DNA of 64,000 nucleotides from Daucus carota subsp. sativus (taxonomy: Eukaryota; Streptophyta; Magnoliopsida; Apiales; Apiaceae), in assembly GCF_001625215.2 (NCBI RefSeq), contig NC_030384.2, positions 41,326,390 through 41,390,389 of the forward strand. The letters are read 5' to 3'. The position numbers and the translations under genes were made by a program. Shown here one piece after another: positions 11,298-23,339 of this stretch. How positions within the stretch are numbered: the first letter of the stretch is position 1; each line of letters opens with the position of its first letter. The notes under the pieces were generated by a model. That model saw only the letters and a list, made by a program, of their open reading frames with translations. It ran no database searches and had not been told where the DNA came from.

Positions 11298-14200
11298 TTA
11301 CAACAAAGCTTCATAACTTCTAGCCCTCATATAATTAGCCAAAGGAGATTTGTAAGAATCTCCTTTCTTATCACTGTAGAGGCTCCACCATAACTTGAAG
11401 CTGCTTCCTTCCAAGAAAATCTCAGGGTCTACTATATGCTTATCTATCGAACCCATAAAATACTCCTCAAACTTGTTCAGTTTTCGGAATAGCTCCTCAT
11501 TCTCGGGAGAGCTCTCTTCATTGCTTAACATTTTGACCAACATTAATGCCTCTTCCACATGTGCCCAAAAGCAAGAATCCTCATTAAAACTACAACTTTT
11601 AGTCCTCTGACTAGGTGTGCTTTGCATTTCATTTAGCCATTTCTCCAGTAGAATATAATGCTCTGATCTTCCTCCGGCCCAGTAGTCTTTCTGTCCTTGT
11701 TTATAACCTTTGTAGTATTCTGCTATATCAAGCGGTTCCACCATCCTCCTATAGTTATTTCCTGCCATGAGGAGACGAAACGGGAAGGATTTTCCATCAG
11801 TCCTCTTCGCTTCATAAACAGCATTTGCCCAGCACTTTGTTAGACTTCTTTGGTATTTGACCAATTTTGCTTTACTTACAGTTTCATCTCGGTTTCTAGT
11901 TGAACTTTTGTAGGTGTCGTAGTAACCTCCTCGAGTCCTTGTCGTCTTCTTGTACCACTCCATATAGGCCATTTCTGTTTTCATTTTTTTTAAACTTTCA
12001 TCTAAACCAACTTGATAAGCTTTGCGTTCGAAGAATTCCTTTTGCTTTGTTTCAATTCTTCTGATCATGACATTGTTCTGCAACTGAGTCTGTAAAATTT
12101 TGAAAGCATTAAATTTGCCACGTATGATCTTGTACAAGTGCATACTTCATTTTTACGAAAGTTTTGGCTGTTGCAAAAACTGAAAAAAGGTTTTAAATTT
12201 GCTGAAAATGTAATAAGATGGTAACATAATTTTACCTGCATATCATGAATTCCAATTGCCTGTAGCTGTAATGTGATCCCAGTGCACAATGGATCGTTAT
12301 CAAATCCAGCTAAACGTGTGCCTTTAACAATTGCCTTACCTTTGAGGCCTTCCAAAACCAATCCATAATCACCAAATGGGCGATTCTGTGAACTAAAGAT
12401 GCCCAATATCTCCAAGACAAACTCGGGTTCAGAGAAACAAGCAACACCAGATTCAGAGCAAAATAGGTATAAACCAAAAGATTTATATTGACTTGTGGAA
12501 TTCGACACCGAGTCAATAGTGTTGTGGGGTAAGAGGAACAATCCAGGTACTGGGTCATGCTTTAATACGACATGCACAAAGCATGAATCCAAAGATGGCC
12601 GTGCTGATATGGCTTTTTGAAGGCCCTCATTGCCAAGTAATGGTGACCCAAAAGTTAAGCAAATTGGATATTTGGTTTTTCTGTACTCTATTTTCTTGTA
12701 GCTGTTGTTTAGCAGCCATATTGTGAAAAGTGAGGCAACAGATCCACCAAGAGAATGCCCAGTTATGATCAAGGGTTTCGTAGTATCGATCTGCAGTAGA
12801 CATAAAACCAACGAGTAAGGCTACACTTGCTACATAGTTGCCACTATTTGTTTGCTTACTACATGATGATTATCAAATAGGTCTAAGCAATCTCCAAACC
12901 ATCCATAAATATATTTAGCCTTTTCCACCTCAAATGTTAATATTGTGGTAGGCACACTTATATTCATAACAGAACCATATTAGTATCGTGTTTTAAAAGG
13001 AAAGCAAACCAAATTACACATACCAACTGTACTCCAATCGCAAAGGGGAAATTGGGGATGGCTTGATAATTGATATACACCATTCACCAACGTTAATCTA
13101 TTCTAAAAGAGTAACGTCATTTATCCATTCCTATATATTGATAAAATGAGTGTTTCTATATTCATGATGGTGTTATTTTGAAAAGAACATTAGTGATGAT
13201 ATCATATTATCATTTTCTAAAAGTCAACATGGGTTTTATCATATACAAGTCAAACAGCCAAACTACAGAGATTTCACGATCTGTATCACTAATTATCAGC
13301 AAATTATACACAAAGGTTTCCCCCCAACACATACCCATAGAGAGGTAGGGGGGAGAGGGAGAGCCGGAGAGGGAGGGAGGAGAGAGAGAGTACCTTTTCC
13401 TGAGACAGTTGAGCAAGGAGAGAATGAAAAAGTTGTATAGCAAGGTTATTTATAGAGAAGGACGGGTTAGAATTTGTGGAAAGAAAATCAAAATGCTTCA
13501 AGTCGAGGTCTGCAGATGAAACCAAACGTTGACCCTCACCATGAAGATCAATAGAAATGCAGGAAGAAAAAGCAATAACAGCAAGACCACGAGAATCTTG
13601 AGCATCAAAACGTTTGTATCTAACAGTTTGAGGCAACAAGCCCAGGTTCACAACTTGCGGGGTTTCTTCATTGACCTTGCGATTATAAGCCCAACAACTG
13701 GATAGAAGATCTGAGCATACCAGATGATTCCCCAACTCTTGTTCATAGGTGAACCTACAAAAAACAAATACTCCCTCCGTCCCTATTTATCTGTCCACTT
13801 TGGAAGTAAAAATTTGTCCCTATTTATCTGTCCATTTATATTTTCAAAACTAATTTAATGATAGTTTTTCAAATATAACTCCATAATTTCAATTTTCAAG
13901 GCTTGACTTATTTAAAACTTGGTTGAATTCATGTTTTCAAGACATAAAGTAGGGGTATTCCACCATTTTCAAGATATTAATTAGAGGTATTTAATGAAAA
14001 AGTTCATGCAATCAATTATTCCTTGGTATGTGTTTTTTTTCCCAAAATGGACAGATAAAAAGGGACGGAGGGAGTATAAAACAAGGAAATTAAATAAAAA
14101 ATTACACAAATCAACGCAAATGATTTATTGAATTTTGTGCACGAGTCGCAAAACATAATACATATGTGTTTGAAAAGTGAAGGAATGTTTACTGGTTCAT
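11298..14200 (-). CDS. SAG101: SAG101-like (EDS1 family) lipase-like immune protein
   Basis: Complete copy of the tandem pair. Exons: 14193-14200, 13394-13754, 12236-12790, 11298-12128; total 1755 bases, 584 residues (AtSAG101 is about 540). The start M-N-Q comes from an 8-base first exon, spliced in the same phase as in the other copy. Exon 2 gives the N-terminal part (ELGNHLVCSDLLSSCW). Exon 3 gives the alpha/beta hydrolase core with GHSLGG and CLTFGSPLLGNEGLQ. Exon 4 is the EP domain (RTRGGYYDTYKSS, RRMVEPLDIAEYYKGY, CFWAHVEEAL). Family knowledge: pairs with EDS1 and helper NLRs in TIR-receptor immunity; hydrolase activity is not needed. For exon 4 I chose the acceptor before ATC ATA CGT because the upstream alternatives meet stops. 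Intron 1 (13755-14192) contains a Stowaway-like MITE missing from the other copy. PAD4 is the main alternative but fits less well. Confidence 0.85.
13771..14074. mobile_element. Stowaway-like MITE in intron 1 of SAG101-like gene
   Basis: The left end CTCCCTCCGTCCC (13771) and the right end GGGACGGAGGGAG (ending 14074) form terminal inverted repeats flanked by TA on both sides, the Tc1/mariner (Stowaway) signature. Length is 304 bases, without coding sequence. It accounts for the longer intron 1 here compared with the truncated copy (438 versus 185 bases). Confidence 0.9.
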
Positions 14201-16634
14201 CTTTATTCCTTTTTTCTTCAGTGTGCTTGTAATGCTGAACTGGGTTCTTAGATTGCCATTTCCAAGGAAACAATTTATTTATCAACTACAGGACTGCTCT
14301 AAATTCAACTGCAGCGAGTAACTAATTTCTGGGAAACTTCCTGTGTGAATATTGTGTCAGCTTGCGTGGACTTGGGTCTTTTCCACTTGTATATTTTTGA
14401 GAACTCCACTGTACAGTACTAGTGGATTATTGTTAATATTTTACTCCTACGCTCATCCCATCTCATCAATTATATAAATCTCTTAATTTCTTACATATAT
14501 TTTTAGAAACGAACATATATTTAAAATTGATATTTTTATTAATGTTATATTCTTATTCAAAAAAATTTAAAAGTATTAATTTTAAATATCTAGTCAAATG
14601 TAAAAAGTCAAACGAATTATGTAACGTATCAAAAGAGTATTAAATACTAGTCTTAAATCGCGTGCACACCAAGTGCGAGTATCGTGCGAATCACGTGCGA
14701 ATATATAATCTATAATTTATTATTTATAATATATATTTTAATATCATTTATTAGTATTTTAATATCAATAAATTATAATTTACTTAAATTATATTAATAC
14801 ATTTTCTCTTAAAAAAATTAGTTTTATACTATTTTTTTTATATTATATATCGATAGTATAAACAATAAATATTATTTATCTTATATCATTTACATGATAA
14901 CTTCCTCCTTATTTTGAAGTAAAAATTATTATAGTTGAGAAGATTCACGCTTATTTATATAGATTTTTTATTTGACCTCCAGGTTGTCTTTATAAGTTAT
15001 ACATTGATTTACAATTATTTAATAATATTAATATATATTAATGATATTATTTTTTTTAACTAATTATAAATTATAGTTAAAGGGTTAATGATTTTATCTG
15101 GTACTATATTACGAGTGTTCATATTATTTAAAACTGTTAAAATTGTTTGATGATGTAAGTGTGAAAAAACTCTCTTATAGTTATAAATGAATGGCATTTT
15201 GTTATGTGGACTTTTTCTTTCTATTTTTCAAGTAGGAACAATTTGCACAGGCCAAAAAATATGACAAAACAAACAAACACAATCAAATTTTGTACCGTAA
15301 ATTATACTCATATTATCTCATTATAGTGTTGTATTGATCTCATTATAGTGTTGTATTGATCGTATGAATTTGACACAAGTATATCGAATTAGTCCCTTAC
15401 TTCTAAATTATGATTGGACTGCCCTTTTCTGTTCGTTATTCTTAGTCAAGTTGTTATAATTCTCTTTTATTTACCCTTTTCCTATTTTAAAACCGAAATC
15501 GATTTGATAATATTCATTTTCTAAAAATCCGACGAATCCATAATTCGATGGTGGTGTGTGCATGCATGAAAGTTGAAAAATGGCCGGATCGTAAATCGTA
15601 TATTCTGTGAATTCAGGACTGAGAATCATACTAGTTGCATTCAATATTAAATCGGACCGAAAATTAGATGTTTTGTAAAATATAATTTTAATTTCATCTT
15701 GAAAGATAAGTAAAGTATGAAATAAATTTGGTCCAACTATTTCAATAACTTAGAACGGACCATACCAGAAATCCTATTTTGTGGAACAAAAATAATTGTT
15801 CAGTTACGATTTAAACTGATATAATCAATACAAATTATAATTTAGAAGAAAAGGACTAATTTTCTCGTACTTGAATATATTTCTTACATACTTTTTCTAG
15901 ACTATCTCTGCATCTATATATTCATATTCTGATTTTCTAATTAATTATACATTAACTGCTTATTATTTAATACAATAATTAGGGCTAACAATAAACATAA
16001 ATACATAAATAATTTTAAGGATACGGAATAATTTTAAAAAGGTTAGTTAAAAGTAAAAAAATTGGCCAATTTTAAATAGGATTGGGAGACTAATAAATTA
16101 AATCTATTATATATTTATGGAAACATTAATAATTATTTTTTATTTAACTGGAAAATTCTTAATCATAAAATTTATGTGCATAAAAGGATGTTATTGTTAA
16201 TAATATTAAAAATAATAAAAAATTGATCATTCTAATTAAAAAGTGCTTAATTAGTGGTCTCTAGAAAATCCGAAAATTAAAAGCCGGCAAACGGATTTCC
16301 CAGCACTGTCCGGGTGTGGAGATACCCACTTGCATTCACACTGTTTGGGGGGCGTCCTCTGCATTCTGATTTCAACACGCTATTTTGATCGTGCCTTGCT
16401 GCTTCCATCGACCAGGACGTATTCAAGAATCAAGATTATAATTATTAATAATAAATCTTTTTCGAAACTTTTATCTAAATACTAAAATAAAATATTAGCA
16501 ATTCATATCAGACTTGTGTAATTTATTCCTTAGATTTTCAAGCAAAAGAATTATCATTTGTTGTTCTGAATATTTAGCTGAATTCCTGTACTCTCTAATC
16601 TGTGCTGCTGTGATTCCCTAAATTTTCTTAATTA
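14201..16634. other. Intergenic, very AT-rich, no gene seen
   Basis: Promoter side of the SAG101-like gene, then AT-rich DNA with no coding signal. Around 14647 an ACTAGT followed by a small GTGCAC/TGCGA hairpin resembles a reversed Helitron 3' end, but no opposite end was identified. At 15312-15360 a 22-bp unit (CATTATAGTGTTGTATTGATCT) is tandemly duplicated. Confidence 0.5.
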
Positions 16635-16872
16635 CTCCCTCTCCCCCATTTTTATTGATGTTTGACTTTTTAACATGTATATTGAGGTGTAAAAAAATAA
16701 TATCTACATTCAATAAAAAAATTCAGTTCTTATATCAAATAAAAGTTGAGATTCTAAACTTTTATTTGATATTCATTTTATAAAGAATGAATATGTTTAG
16801 ATGTGATTTTTTTAACACTTTAAAATACGTATAAAAAAGTCAAAAGCAGTTAAAATAAGACAGATGGTGTAG
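16635..16872. mobile_element. Degenerate Stowaway-like MITE
   Basis: Left end CTCCCTCTCCCCCATTTTTATTGATG continues into TTTGACTTTTT; the right end reads AAAAAGTCAAAAGCAG and is a diverged inverted copy. Internal AT-rich segments are also roughly palindromic. Ends are decayed, so the borders are approximate and the element is older than the one at 13771. Confidence 0.55.
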
Positions 16873-17281
16873 TTAGTTTTCTTCTCTTAACGCGGCTCCT
16901 TCGAACTCTTTACTATTCTAGATATCAATACACAAGTCATTTGGTCGACAAAAAGTTAGGAAAAGGACCCATCACAACCCCTTTTTCTTTTATGCAATTC
17001 ACTTCTCTTGTCGCTTTCAATTTTCCACTAGCGAAAGAAACAAAGAAAATGAAAACCGTGTGCATAATGATCGTTTTGTTATGCGTTGTTATAAGATGAA
17101 ATATTAGCACATGACAAATCTGTATTTGCATAAATGAAAACACGTATAGAAAAAATACATTAAATCATCAAATCGCGTTGCACAGTTTATTACCGCCACA
17201 TTGCCACTTCAAAAGCATGACATGAAAAATCCCGAAACAAGAATCGAAAAACACACAACATATAATCAGGACCAAGCAGAT

Positions 17282-17470
17282 TTAAGAAAGAGCTTTAAGA
17301 ACAAGAGATGAAATGGCCACGCCTGCAACTCCCATAAAGATGGATTCAAGTCCGTACGAGGATGCTGAAGAAGTAGGAGGAGAGGCAGGTGACTCCACTT
17401 GTGCACCCACCATGCATATTGCCAATACAAACCAGATAGCAAAAGCAGCAGCGATCTTCTCGAAACCCAT
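17282..17470 (-). CDS. Arabinogalactan peptide (AG peptide), GPI-anchored
   Basis: Encodes 62 residues. An N-terminal hydrophobic signal peptide (IAAAFAIWFVLAICMVGAQ) is followed by a very short mature region, VESPASPPTSSASS, whose Ser-Pro and Ala-Ser-Pro motifs are targets for prolyl hydroxylation and arabinogalactan addition. A C-terminal hydrophobic stretch (IFMGVAGVAISSLVL) fits GPI attachment. This layout is that of plant AG peptides such as the AGP16/20/22 group. The start is the ATG at 17468-17470; the frame is open further upstream but has no ATG there. A TATA box (CTATAAAAAG on the minus strand) lies at 17561-17570, about 95 bases upstream. Single exon. Confidence 0.75.
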   Translation of the reverse strand: MGFEKIAAAFAIWFVLAICMVGAQVESPASPPTSSASSYGLESIFMGVAGVAISSLVLKALS

Positions 17471-17560
17471 TCTAACTGAAATCAACCTCGATGATTATAT
17501 TTTAATGATTAGGTCTCGAGTGGCGATGGATTGCTGGTGCATATCTCATTGTTGCGAGGC

Positions 17561-17570
17561 CTTTTTATAG
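17561..17570 (-). promoter_or_regulatory. TATA box of AG peptide gene
   Basis: Minus-strand CTATAAAAAG about 95 bases upstream of the ATG, a normal distance for a plant TATA box plus a short leader. Confidence 0.6.
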
Positions 17571-17950
17571 GGCGAGTGAATGTGTAGTTTAATCGGTGAT
17601 AAGAACTATGGAAATTCGTTCTTGTTGTTTTGGAAACTTGGTGAACCCTGGTGATAGCTGTAGCTGTGTTATTTGTTCATTGTGGCATTGTCGATTGGTT
17701 TGTACTGTTATGGAGTCACTGGCCTGATGGCAATACCGAAGAGCATTGGCTCGCGTTCTAACGTTACGTTTCTGGCGTTAGTACTGACTTATGCTGTGGT
17801 TAATAGTTATGTTTGTTTTCATTTGTTTGGAGGTACGGTTAAATTTCTCAGATTATTACCAACCCGAAAAACACTTGTAAACTTCTGGGGTCTGGTTTAG
17901 GTTCGTAGACATATGAATTTCGGATCATTCTAGAATTTTTTTTGGTAAGA

Positions 17951-18113
17951 TTAGGGGCGGATCTAGGATTATTTTCTTGGGAGGTATCAAACAGATTTTC
18001 GAAAAACACATGTATATTTTCAAATTTTGAAAAATTTTGAATGGTGAAAACATGGAAAAATAATCTTACGGGGGACACGTGTCCCGTACCTCTTGCTAGA
18101 TCGCTCCTGGATA
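17951..18113. mobile_element. Short hAT-like MITE
   Basis: The left end TAGGGGCGGATCTAGG and the right end CTAGATCGCTCCTGG are imperfect inverted repeats around 130 bases of non-coding sequence that includes a palindromic GGGACACGTGTCCC. The terminus resembles the AGGGGCGGA type of plant hAT-related MITEs. A clear target duplication was not found. Confidence 0.4.
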
Positions 18114-18309
18114 ACGTAAAGTTTAAGAAAGATACAGTCCAAGGGAGAAACAAACTTGATACAAAGACAACAAGAGGATATAAGTGGTTCCTCAGTGCAG
18201 CCGGGGAACCTCTTACAATTTATTTGCTTACTAGTGTCAAAATTTTATTACACACATATATATCCTCCAGCTTGTTGAGATTGGTGGTGGTAGTAATTTA
18301 GGCATGAGT

Positions 18310-19212
18310 TCAGGGGCACTTTGGTCTTCCGCCGCGAGTGGTCATATTAGCATAGCACTTGCCACACTTCTCTTTGTTGCCATATTGTCCAGGAGGAACA
18401 CATTTGCATCTGTCACAGCATGTCACACAAGCTCTCAGGCATACATTCTTCCTTGAATGCAATTTGCACCTCACCACACATGGAGGGTAACATTCTGCAC
18501 CATATCAAACACATCAACACCACCACAAACACAGGATAGTCACAAATTTTCCTTATGCTCGCGGAAACAGGATTCAAAATATTTTGGGCACAAACGTTTA
18601 ATAATAATTTCTAAACCGATTTATTCACTGTTCTTCCCAGCTCAGCCCGGATTTCGTTTTAGTTAGACCTATACTAGTTCCATAGTTGACAAATTAAAAA
18701 CCAGAATATGCATGTAATTAAAATGCACATGATATGACCAGGAGTCTTTTAGTGTTACCTTTTGTGTTTCTTGGTGGAGGGGGCTGGGGAGCTGCAGGTG
18801 GTGGCTTAAGCGGTGGAGCAAGAACGGGTGGTGGAGGTGGTGGTGTTACCTGGATTCCAATTGAAGGTGGCAGTGGCGCTTTGACCGGGACAGCAGGGGA
18901 GGGTTTTACAATGGCATAACCAGCCTACAAGAGAACACACAGTTAAACTGAAACTGTTTTACAATGGCATAATTAACCAGCCTCCAAGAGAACATACAGT
19001 TAAACTGAAACTAGCTAATTAACTAAGGTTACCTCCAACAGGTCATCATCTTTTGTCGAAACCTGGGATTATCATTGGCAGTTGAACAAGTTAGTTGGCA
19101 AAGTATGTAGGCAGAGATAGCATTTTGAATCTTAAAAAAGAGAGGTGCATACCATTGTTGAAACTGTAAGAGTAGTGAGCAAGAGAAGAAAGAGAGATTT
19201 CATAGCAGCCAT
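18310..19212 (-). CDS. GASA/snakin protein with proline-rich linker
   Basis: Gibberellin-regulated cysteine-rich secreted peptide. Exons: 19153-19212, 19033-19062, 18759-18924, 18310-18494; total 441 bases, 146 residues. Exon 1 gives the signal peptide (MAAMKSLFLLLLTTLTVSTM). The 30-base exon 2 gives VSTKDDDLLE. Exon 3 gives a proline-rich region (VTPPPPPPVLAPPLKPPP). Exon 4 gives the GASA domain with all 12 cysteines, including the CVTCCDRCKCVPPG core and the C-terminal RPKCP. The proline-rich spacer places it with GASA14-type members rather than the short snakin-1 type. Family roles are growth and redox control in the apoplast and antimicrobial defence. A TATA-like TATATATATT at 19351-19360 lies about 140 bases upstream. 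An approximately 55-bp tandem duplication spans the exon 3 acceptor. Confidence 0.9.
18903..19015. repeat. Tandem duplication across GASA exon 3 acceptor
   Basis: The segment TTTTACAATGGCATAA...CCAGCCT(A/C)CAAGAGAACA...AGTTAAACTGAAACT is present twice, at about 18903 and 18957. The first copy contains the working TAG acceptor. In the second copy the equivalent acceptor is followed on the minus strand by GCT GGT TAA, a stop, so it is not usable for this frame. Confidence 0.75.
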
Positions 19213-21222
19213 AGTAGCAAAAGAAGAAAGATACTGATTGAAGCAACAGCTGCAGTGTAATTATAATGAAACTGATATGACACAGACACACAGCTAGTAA
19301 TTAAGAATGCATGATAGTCGCACTACAAGAAGACAGGAGACTTATCCAGCTATATATATTACTCTTACCCAAATTAAGTGCAGTGAAGCATGAGATAATA
19401 GTGCAAATCTGAGTGAGGAAGCAGGGGAGGTTTCGAGCCCCACATGCCATATGCTTTGGACTATCTGCACAACCTTATTTATAAATACAATGAACATCTG
19501 CAATATCTACTTTAGTCATCACCAGACTGCAATGCAGATTTATTTATGGACCTCCACGCGAGGTCTGCTCTGTCCATGCTTTGAAACTTGTACAGGGGTG
19601 ACATATCCCCATGCATCACAATATTCGGGCAAGTGGCCTTTGTTTTTCATTCTTGTAATTGCAAGCAAATAGCAATCGTGACTCTGCACCCGTGTGACTT
19701 GCTTCTTTTTATTGCTCGTGTTTAGGATATATTCACCTGGATGGAGTGGAATTGTAAAAGAATGGAATATGCACAATTTTGACTATTCTCCGCATTATTT
19801 TTTTGTAGTTGAGACTATCATGTCTTTTTAAGGAAAAACTTACTGGTTCTGGCTATCTTGAGCCAAAAAAATTTCGCCAAATCACACTGTCTCTATAAAA
19901 AAAACAAACTTTGCACAACCAACTTTTACGTAGAAAAAATTCCACATTCCGCCAATAGACTCGTGACATCCATGTCTCTATTGGTCTGATTCTTATTGTG
20001 CGCCTTGTATTTTTAATCTCTTACGAGGGAGATCTTTATAACTTGAGTTCCTTATTCAGTTCCTCTCACAACAATTATAAACAAGAAATTCAGTCAGCAA
20101 TTCAAGGTTTATGCATGATCTTCAGAAAATGAGGGGGTAGGGTTACACAAGGAAAAAATCAACCATAAAATAGAGAACACTTTAGTTGCTACGGAACGCT
20201 CTATACTACTACCTAATGTAGTTAAGTGTTTTTATCTTTGGAATCAATGCAAGATTCGAATCATGCCTTCCCCAACCCTCCCTCCAATAAGTAGTTAAGT
20301 GTTTTTATCTTTGGAATCAATGCAAGATTCAAATCATACCTCCCCCAACCCTCCCTCCCTCTAATAAGTACCGCAACTCTTTGTTAAAAACCAGGCCCAT
20401 TGATTCAGCAAGTACACAGGGGAAATGTTCAAAAACGAACAAAAAAAACAATTCGGACATCTTCAGTCCATTCTTACTATTTCAAAACCGTGAAATCTTG
20501 GCTTATGAAATTTTTGCTTCTTTGTCATCATATGTTTAGCAAGAGGCTCTTCTTGAAACTTGATATGGAGCTCTGCAAGAAGACTGTATCATCAAATTAC
20601 ACGCCAAGAAATAAAAGCAAAATTCTGTTAATACATACTACAATCAAACATTTTGTTTACATTACAATCAAATATTTATATCCGTACTTTTAAAAAATAA
20701 AAAAATATATGTGATTCAAAAATCATTAATCACATATTATTTTATATTATTTATATATTATTGATATAATTTATAGTTTGATATCATAACTGAAAATAGG
20801 TATATATGGTTTGATTAATTTTTTCTGATTACCTAATCTTGTGCTTGAGATATAAATATAACATTATATCTTATCTCCAGTATTGAGCAATAAAGATATA
20901 AATATAACACTATATTTTAACTAAAACAGTGCATACAAAGAATGAAAACTGACAGACAATTGTTTCATATTGCATTCACTAATCACATTATCACTATACT
21001 ATTACATTTGAGTTCCCACCAGACAATTGTTTGCATGTTAAAAAATTTACAAACCTATCATATTATCTCATAACAGAATCTTTAATTCTGTAGGTGCAGC
21101 TTGATCACCTCAGTTAAGGTCCAAGGTCTGTGATCAACTTAATCAAATGATCGCCCCGCATGAGTTGATAACAGGAAGTAAAAGCCGTCATTCCAGAGTG
21201 GATTGGTAAGATATTGTCAACA
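19213..21222. other. Intergenic between GASA and EMB506 genes
   Basis: Promoter region of the GASA gene, then AT-rich sequence without a supported gene. It contains a 73-bp direct repeat at 20218-20369 and the 3' flank of the EMB506 gene. Confidence 0.5.
20218..20369. repeat. 73-bp tandem repeat, two copies
   Basis: The unit GTAGTTAAGTGTTTTTATCT...GGAATCAATGCAAGATTC...CCCAACCCTCCCTCC occurs at 20218 and 20291 with only a few differences, followed in both by AATAAGTA. Not part of a gene. Confidence 0.8.
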
Positions 21223-23270
21223 TTACCTGTTGTATGGTACCAACTTCACTAGCTTCGCAAGGTCATAAGATTTAAAATCTTTTCCATAACATAAACTAAG
21301 ATCAAGCGGTGTTTTACCATCCTGAAAAATATGGGTCAACAACAAAGTCACCTCCTGAGTTGAATAGCATATTTTAATTTAGCAGAAATAATTAAGTAGC
21401 ACATTTTAATAACTTTGACAAAACAATATTATCTAATAAGAAAATAAGGTGAGAATGTTCAGTTTAATTACTGATAGAAGAAAACTGAAAATAATTGCCA
21501 ACTCAATAAACCTTCCTCAATCAAATTGTTTAAAGCTTTAATTCGCAAATGTTTACATATTTCAAGTCTTGTTCCAGAAAATTCCTCATTCTCATATTTT
21601 GCTTTGATCTCCCTCAAGCAATAAAAGAAAGGTATTGAATTAATATGTTCATAGATGCTTACTTTATTTGTAATGTTCTTGTCTGCTCCATTGACCAGTA
21701 AAAGTTTGGCTATGTCTCTATTTCTACTTTGTATAGCAACATGCAATGGTGTCCATCCTTCCTGAGAGAGCACGTATTAATAAATCATAACTACAAGTGA
21801 TTTATAAAATGGAAATAATATATCATGCTCACATTATCAGTTACGTTCACATCAACCCCGTGTTTGATCAGCAACTTCACAGTTTGCACAGCACCTACTT
21901 GAACTGCATAATGAAGTGGGGTGGCACCATCCTATAAAAAGGGTGCATATGTAAGCTCTTTTACAAATATGAAATGAAATTAAAGGTATATTACAAATTT
22001 ACAATTATAATTTTTAACATGAAAAAGGAATCTCACCAAATCTTTAGCATGAAGATTTGCACCCTTTCTCAAGAGATGACTTATCACTGCTTCCTTTTTA
22101 CCTATTATTGCTTGATGAAGAGCTGTCAAACCATCCTGCATCACCCAATCATATATTTCGAAATGTAAGACAACCAAAAAATGAAAAGAAGGAAAACTAT
22201 AGGAGTGATGTATAGGATAGCAAAATACAGACGTCACCTTATCTACGAGGTCAATATTAAGCCCCTCTTCTAGAAGCCGGTCCATGTAAGGTATTTGCCC
22301 TGCTAGAGCAAGTGTATGCAGAGAGTTCCACTTTGACTGGAAAAAAGGTATATTTTTAAGCTTGGAGCTTTTCAGAAATTGGATCTGTTTTTAGCTTCTT
22401 AATTGCAATAACAAGTAAGCTTCTTTGTCTCTATGTGAAGTTCATAAAAACAAAACATAACCAAATATAAAGTATTTCTATAACAGAAAAGAGTAGTGCC
22501 ATTAGACTTGTAAATAATCGGAAATCTTACACTTGAAATCTTCTTCATGTCAGGAGTCATATTATGCTGCAAAATTGCTAATTCTTCCGGTTCCAGAAGC
22601 TGTTCAACCTCTGGAATATTATGGAATCGGTATATTAATTGCACTATTGTTTTCAGAAATCCAAAGAAGCCTACTTTTAAAAGAAAGTATAATAGCCAAG
22701 GTTGGGTGACCCAAGGCTGTCACGGAATCCATTTCCTATAATCCTACTATACTTCTAACATAGCTTGTTGACATGTGGAGCTCAAGATGTCAGGATACTA
22801 GTAAAATAAAATGGAATGAGCAACAAATTCCACATATGATAGAAATAAATTTAGTAAGATAAACCTTTGATGAGTTCATCCTCATAGTTGCTTGCTGACA
22901 ATTCAGCAATTCTATTAGAAATTTGAACAGCACCCTTATCTGCTTCCCAGTCACTCTCAAAATCTAAATCATTTTCTCCTGCTTCAGCTTCCTTGTCTTC
23001 ATCTTCATCTTCACTATCACTAATTTCTTTAGGATCCTCCCATAGTTCATTGAGGTTTGCTGAAGATTTAGCACAAACCAAAACCCTCGAGTGTTCTGCC
23101 GCAAAAGGAAAATCCTTCTTTGTTCCTCCTAACCGTAATCTTCCACATCTCCATATACTGAAGAAATTCCCTGCACAGCAACTAGATGCATGATCACCTT
23201 TAACATTAACAGCCGGGGCTGGAAACATTTGGGATGTAAATAAACTCGTCGCAATTAACGCTGCAGCCAT
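21223..23270 (-). CDS. EMB506: EMB506-like chloroplast ankyrin-repeat protein
   Basis: Exons: 22865-23270, 22531-22610, 22238-22336, 22037-22135, 21833-21931, 21663-21761, 21223-21321; 981 bases, 326 residues (Arabidopsis EMB506 is about 315). The N-terminus looks like a plastid transit peptide ([16 protein letters not shown]), followed by an acidic region ([11 protein letters not shown]). Exon 2 gives the family motif [20 protein letters not shown]. Exons 3-7 give five ankyrin units: [67 protein letters not shown]. Known role: needed with AKRP for plastid differentiation; Arabidopsis mutants arrest as embryos. An in-frame ATG at 23327 would add 19 residues (MTSCFSLLLDC...); the inner ATG is preferred for its transit-peptide-like start. 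Exons 3-7 are each exactly 99 bases in phase 0. Confidence 0.93.
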
Positions 23271-23339
23271 CTTCTTTGCCAACCAAAAATTTGAACAATC
23301 TAAAAGAAGAGAGAAACAGCTCGTCATTATTTGTTCTCA

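Noticed and set aside
12065-12811. Continuous open frame reading from SAG101 exon 3 through intron 3
   Set aside because: The frame past 12236 lacks family similarity; the donor at 12235 and the acceptor before 12128 restore the EP domain in phase.
18734-18919. Plus-strand glycine-rich open frame
   Set aside because: It is the reverse strand of the proline-rich exon of the GASA gene.
22993-23193. Plus-strand serine-rich open frame
   Set aside because: Complement of the acidic Asp/Glu region of EMB506 exon 1.
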